In this document: piece after piece, positions 24,757 to 35,356 of the stretch | Layout of the letters: each line of letters opens with the position of its first letter | How positions within the stretch are numbered: position 1 is the first letter of the stretch | Source: an uncultured Polaribacter sp. | GTDB taxonomy: Bacteria > Bacteroidota > Bacteroidia > Flavobacteriales > Flavobacteriaceae | Assembly: GCA_943787375.1 (NCBI GenBank) | Contig: CALSME010000005.1 | Coordinates: 62,001-126,000, forward strand | Length of the DNA: 64,000 nt | Direction: 5' to 3' | Position numbers and translations under genes: made by a program | The notes under the pieces: generated by a model | Told to the model about the DNA's origin: nothing | The model's input: only the letters and a program-made list of their open reading frames with translations | The model's database searches: none

Positions 24757-25983
24757 ATGTTATATTATTTATTCGAATATTTAGAAAGTCAGTTCGGTTT
24801 GCCAGGAGCAAGTGTATTCCAATTTATCACATTTAGGGCTGCAACAGCATTTATTTTATCCTTATTGATTTCTTCCATTTACGGAAAAAGAATTATCAAT
24901 TTTTTAAGAAATCAACAAGTAGGAGAGACTGTTAGAGATTTAGGTTTAGATGGACAAAAGCAGAAATCAGGAACTCCAACAATGGGGGGAATCATTATTA
25001 TTTTGGCAACCCTAATTCCAGTTATTTTGTTCGCTAAATTGAATAATATTTACATTATTATTTTGATCATTACCACCATATGGATGGGATTGATTGGTTT
25101 TTTAGACGATTATATCAAAGTCTTTAAGAAAGACAAAGAAGGCTTAAAAGGCAGGTTTAAAGTATTAGGGCAAGTAGGTCTTGGAATTATTGTAGGGTCT
25201 ATGCTGTATTTTAATGAAGGGGTAACGATCAAAGAACAACTGCCAGTTTCAGAAAGAGTACAGCAAGAAAATGGGAGATTAAAAGTCTTTGGCGAAGCAC
25301 ATAAATCCACAAAAACAACCGTTCCTTTTTTTAAGAATAATGAATTGGATTATTCCAAAGCACTCGGTTTTTTAGGGGATGGATACGAAAAGTATGGATG
25401 GATTGTTTTCATATTTATTGTTGTTTTTATTGTAACCGGTGTGTCAAATGGCGCAAATTTAACAGACGGAATCGATGGTTTGGCTGCGGGCTCATCCGCA
25501 ATTATCGTGATCACATTAGCTGTTTTTGCTTGGGTTTCGGGGAATATCATTTTTGCGGACTATTTAGACGTTATGTACATCCCTAATTCTGGAGAGATGA
25601 CTGTTTTTATCTTGGCTTTCGCTGGGGCATTAATTGGGTTTTTATGGTACAATACCTATCCAGCTCAAGTATTTATGGGCGATACCGGGAGTTTGACTAT
25701 TGGTGGAATTATTGCGGTGATTGCCATTGCGATTCGAAAAGAACTATTACTGCCCATTTTAGCAGGTGTTTTTGTTGTAGAAAATCTCTCTGTAATTCTT
25801 CAAGTTTTTTGGTTTAAATATACCCGGAAACGGTTTGGAGTTGGAAGACGAATTTTTAAAATGGCCCCGTTACACCATCATTATCAAAAAAAGCAGTACC
25901 ACGAGAGTAAGATTGTTGTCCGCTTTTGGATTGTAGGAATTCTGTTAGCGGTATTTGCAATTGTGACTTTGAAGTTAAGGTAA
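24757..25983 (+). CDS. mraY: phospho-N-acetylmuramoyl-pentapeptide-transferase
   Basis: This 408-residue polytopic membrane enzyme makes lipid I from UDP-MurNAc-pentapeptide and undecaprenyl phosphate. It shows [11 protein letters not shown], the catalytic-site [33 protein letters not shown] and the late MAPLHHHYQ. It is about 45 residues longer than the E. coli form because of a periplasmic insertion near residues 150-200, as is usual in flavobacteria. It begins 6 bases after murE. Confidence 0.95.
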   Translation: MLYYLFEYLESQFGLPGASVFQFITFRAATAFILSLLISSIYGKRIINFLRNQQVGETVRDLGLDGQKQKSGTPTMGGIIIILATLIPVILFAKLNNIYIIILIITTIWMGLIGFLDDYIKVFKKDKEGLKGRFKVLGQVGLGIIVGSMLYFNEGVTIKEQLPVSERVQQENGRLKVFGEAHKSTKTTVPFFKNNELDYSKALGFLGDGYEKYGWIVFIFIVVFIVTGVSNGANLTDGIDGLAAGSSAIIVITLAVFAWVSGNIIFADYLDVMYIPNSGEMTVFILAFAGALIGFLWYNTYPAQVFMGDTGSLTIGGIIAVIAIAIRKELLLPILAGVFVVENLSVILQVFWFKYTRKRFGVGRRIFKMAPLHHHYQKKQYHESKIVVRFWIVGILLAVFAIVTLKLR

Positions 25984-26053
25984 TGAACTTTCCTGATAAA
26001 GGATAGGGAGGTCATTTCAGAAGAAAAAGAGAATAAATTTTTATATAAAATAG

Positions 26054-27439
26054 ATGAGTAATCAAGAATCAAATAAGCGTATGGTCGTTTCTTCAAAAGG
26101 AGAAAAGAGGCTTCTTGTTGTTCTTGGTGGTGGAGAAAGTGGAGTGGGTGCAGCAATTCTTGGAAAACAAAAAGGATTTGAAGTTTTGCTTTCAGACAAA
26201 GGGCGCGTTGCCAAAAAGTACAAAGATGTTCTTTTGCAACATCACATCAGTTTTGAAGAAGGAAAACATTCGGAAAATAAGATTTTAAAGGCCTCTCTAG
26301 TTGTAAAAAGCCCTGGAATTCTAGATTCGGTTCCCTTAGTTGTAAAGCTAAAGGAAAAAGGAATCGACGTCATTTCTGAAATAGAGTTTGCCGCAAAATA
26401 TACAACTGCTAACCTAGTAGGAATTACAGGCTCTAATGGGAAGACTACCACCGCACTGTTAACGCAATTTATTTTAAAAAATGGAGAAATAAATAGCGGT
26501 ATTGCTGGAAATATTGGAGACAGTTTTGCAAAGCAAGTCGCTACACAATCCTATGAAAATTATGTATTAGAATTAAGTAGTTTTCAGCTAGATGGCATCG
26601 TAGATTTCAACAGTCATATTGCCATTTTAACAAACATAACACCCGATCACCTAGATCGATATGAAGACGATTTTAATAAATATATCGAATCTAAATTTAG
26701 AATTACAAAAAACCAAACAGCATCCGATTACTTAATCTATGATGCAGATGATGAAACCATAAATACATGGCTGCAAAAGAACAGTACAAAAGCAATTTTA
26801 ATTCCATTTTCGTTAGAAAAACAATTCGCATATGGTGCTTTTATAAAAGATAATAATATCATAATCAATATTAATAAAGAAACAATACAGATGCCTATCT
26901 CAACTTTATCCGTAAAAGGAAAACACAATACTAAAAACGCAATGGCAGCAACAATGGCTGCGCAATTGTTGAAAGTTCGAAAAGAATCAATCAAGGAAAG
27001 TTTAGAAAACTTTGAAGGTGTCGAGCATCGATTGGAGCAGGTTGCAAAAATAAGAGGCGTAGAATACATTAACGATTCGAAAGCAACCAATGTAAATGCT
27101 GCTTTTTATGCTTTGGAGTGCATGGATAAAAATACCGTTTGGATTCTAGGGGGTGTAGATAAAGGAAACGATTATTCAGATTTATTACCGCTAGTAAGAG
27201 AAAAGGTAAAAGCGATTGTTTGTTTAGGGATTGAAAATGATAAAATAAAACAGACCTTTGGCAATGTCGTTGAGATGATTATTGAAACTGCCGGGGCCGA
27301 AGAGGCTGTTAAGGTGGCGCAAAAATTAGCAGAATCTGGAGAGGCTGTTTTACTTTCTCCTGCCTGTGCAAGTTTTGATTTGTTTGATAATTATGAGGAC
27401 AGAGGACGACAATTTAAACAAGCGGTAAGAAATCTTTAA
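26054..27439 (+). CDS. murD: UDP-N-acetylmuramoylalanine--D-glutamate ligase
   Basis: This 461-residue cytoplasmic Mur ligase adds D-Glu to UDP-MurNAc-Ala. It has the N-terminal dinucleotide-like loop VLGGGESGVGAA, the ATP loop GITGSNGKTTT, LELSSFQLDG, NITPDHLDRY and INDSKATN in the C-terminal domain. The first ATG at 26054 gives about 10 extra residues before the usual start; an ATG at 26081 is a possible alternative. It lies 70 bases after mraY. Confidence 0.95.
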   Translation: MSNQESNKRMVVSSKGEKRLLVVLGGGESGVGAAILGKQKGFEVLLSDKGRVAKKYKDVLLQHHISFEEGKHSENKILKASLVVKSPGILDSVPLVVKLKEKGIDVISEIEFAAKYTTANLVGITGSNGKTTTALLTQFILKNGEINSGIAGNIGDSFAKQVATQSYENYVLELSSFQLDGIVDFNSHIAILTNITPDHLDRYEDDFNKYIESKFRITKNQTASDYLIYDADDETINTWLQKNSTKAILIPFSLEKQFAYGAFIKDNNIIININKETIQMPISTLSVKGKHNTKNAMAATMAAQLLKVRKESIKESLENFEGVEHRLEQVAKIRGVEYINDSKATNVNAAFYALECMDKNTVWILGGVDKGNDYSDLLPLVREKVKAIVCLGIENDKIKQTFGNVVEMIIETAGAEEAVKVAQKLAESGEAVLLSPACASFDLFDNYEDRGRQFKQAVRNL

Positions 27440-27548
27440 CAAGATCTCATAGTGAGTCTGTATTTTTAGATGTACGGTGATTTTTGAATTTTTAGAAATA
27501 AGAACCATTCAATAAATTTTTTTTGTAATTGAAGAAATAAAAAAAGGA

Positions 27549-28733
27549 ATGAAAACCATTTTTCAACATATTAAAGGAGACAAAGCAATTTGGGCAATCG
27601 TAACCGTGTTGGCGATATTCTCATTTATGCCTGTCTTTAGTGCAAGTACAAACTTGGTCTATGTTGTTGGTTCTGGTTCTACATTGGGTCATTTAGCAAA
27701 ACATGTTGCCTTGTTAATTATTGGTTTTGGAATTATTTATGGAGTGCATAAAATACCCTACCGATACTTCTCTGGAGGCGCTGCCATTATGATTCCAATC
27801 GTAATTGTTTTATTGGTTTTTACCTTAGCGCAAGGCACGGTTATTGGAGGGGCAAATGCGAGTAGATGGATTAAGTTTGGAGGTGTTGGTTTTCAGACAT
27901 CCACATTGGCAAGTGTTGTTTTGCTGGTGTATGTCGCAAGATATTTAGCAAAAAACAAAGAAAGTGTTATTTATTTTAAAGAAAGCTTGTGGCAATTGTG
28001 GTTGCCGGTAGCACTTATTTTAATACTAATTTTACCTGCAAATTTTTCGACAACGGCAATTATTTTCACCATGGTGATTATTGTTTGTTTTATAGGAGGT
28101 TATCCTTTAAAATACATCGGATATATTCTTGCAATCGGTATTACTTTTCTATTGTTTTTTGTTTTAGTTGCAAAAGCATTTCCAGATGCGATGCCCAACA
28201 GAGTGCAAACTTGGAGCAATCGAATCGAAAATTATTCAACACAAGATGGAAAAGAACCCTACCAGGTCGAAAAAGCTAAAATAGCCATAACCACAGGAGG
28301 TACACTTGGTTTAGGACCCGGTAAAAGCGTTCAAAAGAATTTTTTACCTCAATCCTCCTCAGATTTTATTTATGCAATTATCGTAGAGGAATTTGGTTTG
28401 ATTGGTGGATTTGGAGTTGTTTTTGTCTATTTCACCTTACTCTTTAGGATTTTTGTTGTGGTCAAAAAAACAAAAACAATTTTCGGGACCCTACTGGTAA
28501 TTGCAACCGGGCTTCCGATTATCTTTCAAGCAACGATAAACATGGCGGTTGCTACAAGTCTTCTTCCTGTAACAGGACAAACATTGCCGTTAATAAGTAG
28601 TGGAGGTACTTCTATTTGGATGACTTGTTTTGCGCTTGGAATGATTTTAAGTGTGAGTGCATCAAAAGAAAAAACAGAAGATGAAATTTTAGATGATAAC
28701 CCTTTAGATATTTTACATGAAGCAATCGATTAA
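27549..28733 (+). CDS. ftsW: FtsW/RodA/SpoVE family lipid II polymerase
   Basis: This 394-residue SEDS-family membrane protein has about ten helices. The family features are [21 protein letters not shown]-like [11 protein letters not shown] followed by EEFGLIGG, and [14 protein letters not shown] near the C-terminus. As FtsW it polymerises lipid II at the septum together with the FtsI transpeptidase of the same cluster. The 109-base gap after murD is A+T-rich and holds no clear terminator. Confidence 0.94.
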   Translation: MKTIFQHIKGDKAIWAIVTVLAIFSFMPVFSASTNLVYVVGSGSTLGHLAKHVALLIIGFGIIYGVHKIPYRYFSGGAAIMIPIVIVLLVFTLAQGTVIGGANASRWIKFGGVGFQTSTLASVVLLVYVARYLAKNKESVIYFKESLWQLWLPVALILILILPANFSTTAIIFTMVIIVCFIGGYPLKYIGYILAIGITFLLFFVLVAKAFPDAMPNRVQTWSNRIENYSTQDGKEPYQVEKAKIAITTGGTLGLGPGKSVQKNFLPQSSSDFIYAIIVEEFGLIGGFGVVFVYFTLLFRIFVVVKKTKTIFGTLLVIATGLPIIFQATINMAVATSLLPVTGQTLPLISSGGTSIWMTCFALGMILSVSASKEKTEDEILDDNPLDILHEAID

Positions 28734-29811
28734 CATATTAATTTCTGGTGGTGGAACGGGCGGACACATATACCCAGCAATTGCGATTGCTAATGAATTG
28801 AAATTGCGACACCCAAACGCGAAATTTCTATTTGTTGGAGCAAAAGACAAAATGGAAATGGAAAAAGTTCCACAAGCAGGATACGAAATTAAAGGATTGT
28901 GGATTGCGGGAATTCAACGTAGAATTACTTTTAAAAACCTATTATTTCCTTTTAAACTGTTGAGTAGTTTACTGAAGTCGAGAAGAATTATTAAACAATT
29001 TAGACCCAATATTGCTATTGGAACTGGTGGTTTTGCAAGTGGCCCAGCGCTATTGATGGCTAGCCTAAATAAAATACCAACCCTCATTCAAGAACAAAAC
29101 TCATATCCAGGAATCACCAATAAGTTCCTGGCCAAAAAGGTCCATAAAATATGTGTCGCTTATGATCATTTAGAACGGTTTTTCCCTACAGATAAAATTT
29201 TAAAAACGGGCAATCCTGTACGTCAAGATTTGTTACTGATTCATACGAAAAGAGACGCCTCTCTTTCTTTTTTTAATTTAGACAAAAAAAAGAAAACTGT
29301 TTTAGTGTTAGGAGGGAGTCTTGGCGCTAGAAGAGTGAATGAGTTAATTGAAAGTCAATTAGATTTTTTCAATCAGCAAAATCTTCAGGTAATTTGGCAG
29401 TGTGGTAAATTATACAATGATGCGTATCAGAAATACAACGACTTAGCCTATGTGCAAGTACATCCATTTGTCAATCAAATGGGGATGGCATACGCCGCTT
29501 CTGATTTTATTATTTCGAGAGCAGGTGCGAGCTCTGTTTCAGAACTTTGTATTGTTGGCAAACCCGTACTCTTTATTCCTTCTCCAAATGTTGCTGAAGA
29601 TCATCAAACAAAAAACGCGAAGTCTGTTGTAGATCATCACGCGGCAATTTTGATCAAAGAAAGTGAGTTGGATTCCTTTGCGGTTGTTTTTGAAACGCTA
29701 TTAAAAGATCCAGGCAAACAACAAAGCTTGTCAGAAAATATAAAAGCATTGGCGTTGCCAAGTGCCACAACCGATATCGTTAATGAAATTGAAAAGCTCC
29801 TAAAGAATTGA
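28717..29811 (+). CDS. murG: UDP-N-acetylglucosamine--N-acetylmuramyl-(pentapeptide) pyrophosphoryl-undecaprenol GlcNAc transferase
   Basis: This 364-residue GT28 family enzyme makes lipid II at the inner face of the membrane. It has the N-terminal [38 protein letters not shown], the second-domain [10 protein letters not shown] and [12 protein letters not shown] for UDP-GlcNAc binding. Its start overlaps the ftsW end by 17 bases. Confidence 0.96.
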   Translation: MKQSINILISGGGTGGHIYPAIAIANELKLRHPNAKFLFVGAKDKMEMEKVPQAGYEIKGLWIAGIQRRITFKNLLFPFKLLSSLLKSRRIIKQFRPNIAIGTGGFASGPALLMASLNKIPTLIQEQNSYPGITNKFLAKKVHKICVAYDHLERFFPTDKILKTGNPVRQDLLLIHTKRDASLSFFNLDKKKKTVLVLGGSLGARRVNELIESQLDFFNQQNLQVIWQCGKLYNDAYQKYNDLAYVQVHPFVNQMGMAYAASDFIISRAGASSVSELCIVGKPVLFIPSPNVAEDHQTKNAKSVVDHHAAILIKESELDSFAVVFETLLKDPGKQQSLSENIKALALPSATTDIVNEIEKLLKN

Positions 29812-31160
29812 ATTTAAAAAACATACATAACGTTTATTTTGTAGGAATTGGAGGCATCGGAATGAGTGCGATTGCACGCTACTTTGCAGTCAATAAGAAG
29901 CAGGTTGCAGGGTATGATAATACACCTTCAAAAAACACAAATTCATTAGAAGATATAGGTGTAGCCATTCATTTCGAATCGGCTGTCAAAAATATTCCAT
30001 TGCCTTTTTTAAATAAGGAAACCACATTGGTTGTTTATACGCCTGCAATTCAAAAAACACATGCAGAGCTCAATTATTTTTTTCAAAACGATTTTACGGT
30101 GTTAAAAAGAGCAGAAGTTTTGGGGAATATTACTGAAAATACGTTTTGTCTTGCTGTTGCAGGAACACATGGTAAAACAACCACTTCAGCTATTTTAGGA
30201 CACATTATGCAGCCGAATTTAGCAACTTCTTTTTTAGGTGGAATTGCAGAGAACTACCATTCTAATTTAATTTTAGGAGAAGATAAGGTAACGGTTGTAG
30301 AGGCCGATGAGTTTGATCGCTCTTTTTTACAATTGTCTCCAGATATTGCCTGCATTACTTCGATGGATTCGGATCATCTTGATATTTATGAAAACTCAGC
30401 GGCTCTTGATGCCTCCTTTCGCGCTTTTGCTGAGAAAGTTTCCCAAACTTTAATCGTTGCCAAAGGACTGCCTTTGGAAGGGCTCACCTATGGTATTGAT
30501 GTTGCAGCAGATTATAATGCTTATAATCTTGAAATTGAAAGCGGCAAATATATTTTTGACGTACAAACACCTTCAAGAAAAATAGAGAACATTGTTTTTC
30601 ATCTTCCTGGAAAACATAACGTAATGAATGCACTTGCCGCTTTGGCAATGGCAGACGTTTATGGAGTTCCTTTACATGAAATAAAAGAAAGTTTAGCCAG
30701 TTTTAAAGGGGTGCAAAGAAGGTTTTCATATCGAATTAAAACGTCCAATTTTGTTTTGATTGATGATTATGCGCATCATCCAACAGAAATTGAGGCTGTT
30801 CAAAATTCAGTTAGAGAAATGTATCCAAATAAAAAGGTTTTGGTAATTTTTCAACCTCATTTATTTTCGAGAACAAGAGATTTTGTCGAAGATTTTGCGA
30901 AAGTGTTATCAAAATTTGATGAAATCGCTTTATTGGATATTTATCCTGCAAGAGAATTGCCAATAAAAGGGGTAGATTCGAGTTGGTTATTTGGTAAGAT
31001 TACCAACACGCATAAAAAGTTGGTTGAAAAAAATAATTTAGTAAAAGTTATTAAAAATTCAGCAGCAGAAGTGGTCGTTATGTTGGGGGCAGGTGATATT
31101 GGAGTTGCCGTAAATGAAGTAACAAATGAGTTGTTAAAGCACCAAGTTAATGAAGTTTAA
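29808..31160 (+). CDS. murC: UDP-N-acetylmuramate--L-alanine ligase
   Basis: This 450-residue protein catalyses the first amino-acid addition to UDP-MurNAc. It has [14 protein letters not shown] at the N-terminus, the ATP loop [27 protein letters not shown] and [12 protein letters not shown]. The start is TTG at 29808, which overlaps the murG stop (TTGA). The usual N-terminal sequence begins directly here, and no nearby ATG is in frame. Confidence 0.96.
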   Translation: MNLKNIHNVYFVGIGGIGMSAIARYFAVNKKQVAGYDNTPSKNTNSLEDIGVAIHFESAVKNIPLPFLNKETTLVVYTPAIQKTHAELNYFFQNDFTVLKRAEVLGNITENTFCLAVAGTHGKTTTSAILGHIMQPNLATSFLGGIAENYHSNLILGEDKVTVVEADEFDRSFLQLSPDIACITSMDSDHLDIYENSAALDASFRAFAEKVSQTLIVAKGLPLEGLTYGIDVAADYNAYNLEIESGKYIFDVQTPSRKIENIVFHLPGKHNVMNALAALAMADVYGVPLHEIKESLASFKGVQRRFSYRIKTSNFVLIDDYAHHPTEIEAVQNSVREMYPNKKVLVIFQPHLFSRTRDFVEDFAKVLSKFDEIALLDIYPARELPIKGVDSSWLFGKITNTHKKLVEKNNLVKVIKNSAAEVVVMLGAGDIGVAVNEVTNELLKHQVNEV

Positions 31161-31875
31161 AAAAGGATTAAAATATTTATTTTTCTTACTATTGGTAGTA
31201 AGTTTGGGGCTGTTGTATTCTTTTGCTTCTGAGCGAAATTTGCAAAAAAAAATAACAGATGTAAAGATTGAATTTTCGGGAGAAAACACTAATTTTTTGA
31301 CAATTTCAATGGTTGATAAATTGTTAATACAAAATACAGAAACAGTAAGAAACTTAAAGAAATCTGTGATAGATTTATATGGTTTAGAAAATCAAGTAAA
31401 TAAGAATCCATATGTAGCGGAATCTTCGGTTTTTTTACATATAAATGGGGTGATTAAAACGATTGTAAAACAACGTTCTCCAATCGCAAGAGTTCTTCAT
31501 GAAGATACTTCTTATTACATTGATAAACAAGGTGTAAAAATACCTTTGTCCTCTATTTATTCAGCAAGAGTTTTGTTGATTTCAGGTGTTGATAAAGCGG
31601 AGGATTTTAAAGAAATCGTAGCATTGGTTACCACCATTTTAGAAGATGATTTTTTGAAGAAAGAGATTGTAGAAATTCATAAATTAGACAACGAAGAGTA
31701 TCAATTCTCCGTTCGCAGTGGAAATTACAAAATCGATTTTGGTAAATTAATCAACATTAATCTAAAATTTAAGAAATTAAAAGCGTTCTATAACAAAGCT
31801 TTTTTAGACAAAACAATACAGGAGTATAAAACGATTAACGTAAAATTTCACAACCAAGTTGTGTGCACAAAATAA
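31150..31875 (+). CDS. ftsQ: cell division protein FtsQ
   Basis: This 241-residue bitopic protein has a membrane helix at about residues 8-23 (YLFFLLLVVSLGLLYSF). A periplasmic POTRA-like and beta region follows, with NPYVAESSVFLHINGVIKTIVKQRSPIARV and YYIDKQGVKIPLS. These agree with FtsQ/DivIB of Bacteroidota. It recruits and regulates the septal synthase. It overlaps murC by 11 bases and precedes ftsA, the standard order. Confidence 0.93.
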   Translation: MKFKKGLKYLFFLLLVVSLGLLYSFASERNLQKKITDVKIEFSGENTNFLTISMVDKLLIQNTETVRNLKKSVIDLYGLENQVNKNPYVAESSVFLHINGVIKTIVKQRSPIARVLHEDTSYYIDKQGVKIPLSSIYSARVLLISGVDKAEDFKEIVALVTTILEDDFLKKEIVEIHKLDNEEYQFSVRSGNYKIDFGKLININLKFKKLKAFYNKAFLDKTIQEYKTINVKFHNQVVCTK

Positions 31876-31881
31876 ATCAAA

Positions 31882-33213
31882 ATGGAAAACAATAAAATAG
31901 CAGTTGGTTTAGATATTGGTACCACCAAGATTGTTGCTATGATTGGGCGTAAAAATGAATACGACAAAATTGAAGTTTTGGGTATTGGAAAAGCAAAAAG
32001 CCTAGGTGTTAAAAGAGGCGTTGTAAGTAATATTACACAAACCATTCAATCGATACAGCAAGCGGTTGAAGAAGCTGAGAGTGTTTCTGGGCAAAAAATT
32101 GAAGAGGTTGTCGTTGGGATTGCTGGGCAGCATATTCGAAGTTTATATCATTCGGATTATATCACGAGAACCAATGCTGATGAAGTGATCGACGAAAATG
32201 ACATCGATAATTTAGTCAATCAGGTACATAAATTAGTCATGCTTCCAGGAGAAGAAATTATTCATGTACTACCACAAGAATTTAAAGTGGACTCTCAAGC
32301 AGATATTAAAGAGCCTATTGGAATGTATGGGGGACGTTTGGAGGCCAATTTTCATGTCGTTGTTGGACAAGTATCTTCGATTCGAAATATTGGTCGTTGT
32401 GTTAAAAGTGCCGGTTTAGATTTGGCAGACATTACCCTAGAACCGCTAGCTTCTGCTTCAGCAGTGTTGAGTCAAGAAGAAAAAGAAGCAGGAGTTGCAT
32501 TGATTGATATTGGAGGAGGTACTACCGATTTGGCTATTTTTAAAGACGGTATTATTAGACACACTGCCGTGATTCCTTTCGGAGGTAACGTAATTACAAA
32601 TGATATTAAAGAAGGCTGTTCTATTATTGAGAAACAAGCCGAGTTGTTAAAAATAAAATTTGGTTCTGCTTGGCCAGGAGAAAATAAGGAAACCGAAATT
32701 GTTTCTATCCCAGGCCTCAGAGGAAGAGAACCTAAAGAGATTACCTTAAAGAATTTGTCTTATATGATCCATGTAAGAGTTCAAGAAATTATTGAACACG
32801 TCTATTTGGAGATTAAAAATTATGGACACGAAACTCAAAAAGGAAAACTAATTGCAGGAATAGTTCTAACAGGTGGAGGTTCACAACTAAAACATTTGCG
32901 TCAATTAGTAGAATATATTACAGGAATGGATGCGCGAATTGGGTATCCAAATGAGCATTTAGCAGGAGATTCAGAAGACGCATTATCAAGTCCGTCCTAT
33001 GCAACTGCCGTTGGATTGTTAATGGAGGGTTTGAGCAAGCAATCTAAAGACGAGGAGATAGTATCGGCGATTGAAGAAGAAGATGCTCCTACAGCTTTGG
33101 ATACAGTAGTTGAGGCTCCAGAAGTTGTTCAAGAGAAATCAAAAGACAAAGGCAAATCTTTCTTTGAGAAATTTACCGCCAGATTAAAAGATTTTTTAGA
33201 CAACGCAGAGTAA
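31882..33213 (+). CDS. ftsA: cell division protein FtsA
   Basis: This 443-residue actin-like ATPase has the phosphate-1 loop GLDIGTTKIVAMIG, an inserted 1C subdomain, phosphate-2 DIGGGTTDLAIF and TGGGSQLKHL. It ends with a basic amphipathic helix (FFEKFTARLKDFLDN) that fits its role as membrane tether of FtsZ. An acidic linker of about 40 residues precedes that helix. It starts 6 bases after ftsQ. Confidence 0.96.
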   Translation: MENNKIAVGLDIGTTKIVAMIGRKNEYDKIEVLGIGKAKSLGVKRGVVSNITQTIQSIQQAVEEAESVSGQKIEEVVVGIAGQHIRSLYHSDYITRTNADEVIDENDIDNLVNQVHKLVMLPGEEIIHVLPQEFKVDSQADIKEPIGMYGGRLEANFHVVVGQVSSIRNIGRCVKSAGLDLADITLEPLASASAVLSQEEKEAGVALIDIGGGTTDLAIFKDGIIRHTAVIPFGGNVITNDIKEGCSIIEKQAELLKIKFGSAWPGENKETEIVSIPGLRGREPKEITLKNLSYMIHVRVQEIIEHVYLEIKNYGHETQKGKLIAGIVLTGGGSQLKHLRQLVEYITGMDARIGYPNEHLAGDSEDALSSPSYATAVGLLMEGLSKQSKDEEIVSAIEEEDAPTALDTVVEAPEVVQEKSKDKGKSFFEKFTARLKDFLDNAE

Positions 33214-33277
33214 AAAATTGGTAGTCTAACAAGAAGAAATTAAGAATGATGAAACAATTTAAAATAGATACGTTATT

Positions 33278-35197
33278 ATGAGCACAGAATTTGATAACAT
33301 ATTATTTGACATGCCAAAAACAAAATCGAATACAATTAAAGTAATTGGTGTTGGTGGTGGTGGAAGCAATGCTGTAAACCATATGTTTACGCAGCACATT
33401 AAAGGAGTCGATTTTGTAATTTGTAATACAGATTCGCAAGCGTTGGAAAACAGCCCAATTCCGAATAAAATTCAACTAGGCGCCAATTTAACTTCTGGTT
33501 TAGGTGCTGGAGCCAATCCAGATGTAGGTGCAAAAGCAGCACAAGAAAGTATCGAAGAAATTCAGCAAATGTTAAACACACAGACCAAAATGGTGTTTAT
33601 AACTGCTGGTATGGGTGGAGGAACAGGAACAGGTGCTGCGCCAATTATTGCAAAAATAGCCAAAGACATGGATATTTTAACGGTAGGAATCGTTACAATG
33701 CCCTTTCAGTTTGAAGGAAGAATGCGATCTAAACAAGCTCAAATTGGGATCGATACTTTGCGAAATAACGTAGATTCTTTAATTGTAATCAACAATAATA
33801 AATTAAGAGAGGTGTATGGAAACCTTGGTTTTAAAGCCGGTTTTTCCAAAGCAGATGAGGTGTTATCTACAGCAGCACGGGGTATTGCAGAAGTAATTAC
33901 ACACCATTACAAACAAAATATAGATTTACACGATGCCAAAACAGTGCTTTCTAATAGCGGTACCGCTATTATGGGGTCTGCAAAAGAAGAAGGAACAAAC
34001 AGAGCAAAAAATGCAATTGTAAAAGCCTTAGATTCTCCATTGTTAAATGACAATAAAATTACTGGTGCTAAAAACGTTTTGTTGTTAATTGTTTCTGGAA
34101 GTAATGAAGTTACACTAGATGAAATTGGAGAAGTAAACGATTATATTCAAACAGAAGCAGGATACGATGCCAATATCATTATGGGAATTGGTGAAGATGA
34201 TTCTCTTGGAGATGCCATTGCTGTAACCATTGTTGCAACTGGTTTTGCTGCAGATCAACAAAGTACAATTACCAATACAGAAGTACGAAAAATCGTACAT
34301 ACTTTAGAAGATGAACAAAAAGCAACCTATAATTTTTCGGATACACCCATTCAAAAATCATCCGCTTTTGATGCACCATTGTCCAACAAGCCTTCTCCGA
34401 AAATTGTACACATTTTAGAAGATGAGGTTGAGGAATCGGCGCCAAAAATGAACTTAGTCCCGACGACAGAAAGCATTAAAAATACACAAGTTGTATATGA
34501 TGAAATTGCGATAGAAACTGTTTCTGAAGACGATTTTATAATTACAAATATGCCTGCCGCAGAAAATGAATCTGTCACAGAAACTCCAGAACCAACAGCA
34601 CTTCAAGGCGATTTGTTATTTGATTTGCCGCTAAATGCATATACAGAAGTTACACCATTCAAAGAAATTCGTTTTGATCTGAATGACGTTGAAGAAACCA
34701 AAGAAGTTGTCAATGTAAACGAGATTGAAGTTTTTGGTGCAGAAGAAATTATCTTTGAGAAGAAAGCTCCCGAAACAAGATACGTTTTAGAAGATTTTGA
34801 TGTGCAGCCAACCATCGGGAAAAGTTCTTCAATAATAGCAAATGCTGTTGAAGAAGAAAGCATGCAGTTTGAATTAAAATCAGCAAAGCCTCAGTTAGAA
34901 ATTAATGATATAGTCACCGAAAGCGAAGAGGTTTCTCCTTTAAGTTTGACTATTTCTGAGTTGCAAAAAAGAGCCGAAGAGCGAAGAAAAACCATGAAAG
35001 GGTTCAACTATAAGTTTTCAGATCAAATGAATAAAAACATTGACGATTTAGAACGTGAGCCAGCATTTAAAAGATTGGGTTTAGAGATCGACCTTGTAGA
35101 TCGATCAATTAGTAACTCGAAAACACCTTTAAGCAATGAAGGCGATACCATTCAGTTAAAATCTAATAATTCTTTTCTACACGATAATGTAGATTAA
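33278..35197 (+). CDS. ftsZ: cell division protein FtsZ
   Basis: This 639-residue tubulin-like GTPase forms the Z ring. The GTPase domain (to about residue 330) has GVGGGGSNAVNHM, the tubulin signature GGGTGTGAAP, and NNDIDS-like NVDSLIVINNNKL. A long acidic, low-complexity linker of over 200 residues follows. The conserved tail includes FNYKFSDQMNKNIDDLEREPAFKR, with KRLGLEIDLVD. This length is normal in Flavobacteriaceae, though E. coli FtsZ is about 380 residues. It is the last gene of the dcw cluster. Confidence 0.96.
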   Translation: MSTEFDNILFDMPKTKSNTIKVIGVGGGGSNAVNHMFTQHIKGVDFVICNTDSQALENSPIPNKIQLGANLTSGLGAGANPDVGAKAAQESIEEIQQMLNTQTKMVFITAGMGGGTGTGAAPIIAKIAKDMDILTVGIVTMPFQFEGRMRSKQAQIGIDTLRNNVDSLIVINNNKLREVYGNLGFKAGFSKADEVLSTAARGIAEVITHHYKQNIDLHDAKTVLSNSGTAIMGSAKEEGTNRAKNAIVKALDSPLLNDNKITGAKNVLLLIVSGSNEVTLDEIGEVNDYIQTEAGYDANIIMGIGEDDSLGDAIAVTIVATGFAADQQSTITNTEVRKIVHTLEDEQKATYNFSDTPIQKSSAFDAPLSNKPSPKIVHILEDEVEESAPKMNLVPTTESIKNTQVVYDEIAIETVSEDDFIITNMPAAENESVTETPEPTALQGDLLFDLPLNAYTEVTPFKEIRFDLNDVEETKEVVNVNEIEVFGAEEIIFEKKAPETRYVLEDFDVQPTIGKSSSIIANAVEEESMQFELKSAKPQLEINDIVTESEEVSPLSLTISELQKRAEERRKTMKGFNYKFSDQMNKNIDDLEREPAFKRLGLEIDLVDRSISNSKTPLSNEGDTIQLKSNNSFLHDNVD

Positions 35198-35222
35198 TTC
35201 TGGAAAGAATCCATAATGCATT

Positions 35223-35252
35223 TAAAAAGTCACCGCTAGAGGTGACTTTTTT
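35223..35252 (+). terminator. terminator of the dcw cluster
   Basis: AAAAAGTCACC pairs with GGTGACTTTTT around a GCTAGA loop, and a run of T follows. It is located 25 bases after the ftsZ stop. Confidence 0.9.
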
Positions 35253-35305
35253 TTTTGTTTTAAAATAGCTGTTAGCCCCTAAAATAGCGAGTCTCTTACA
35301 AAAAG

Positions 35306-35334
35306 AAAAACCTTCAGGAAACTGAAGGTTTTTG
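35306..35334. terminator. terminator of the aminotransferase gene
   Basis: AAAAACCTTCAG pairs with CTGAAGGTTTTT around a GAAA loop. It is symmetrical, so it can act on both strands. It lies just beyond the end of the minus-strand aminotransferase gene. Confidence 0.88.
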
Positions 35335-35356
35335 TATGCATAGAAAGTAAGGTAAT

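Noticed and set aside
28717..28733. Possible frameshift between ftsW and murG because they overlap
   Set aside because: Both proteins have complete conserved ends; the 17-base overlap is ordinary operon packing.
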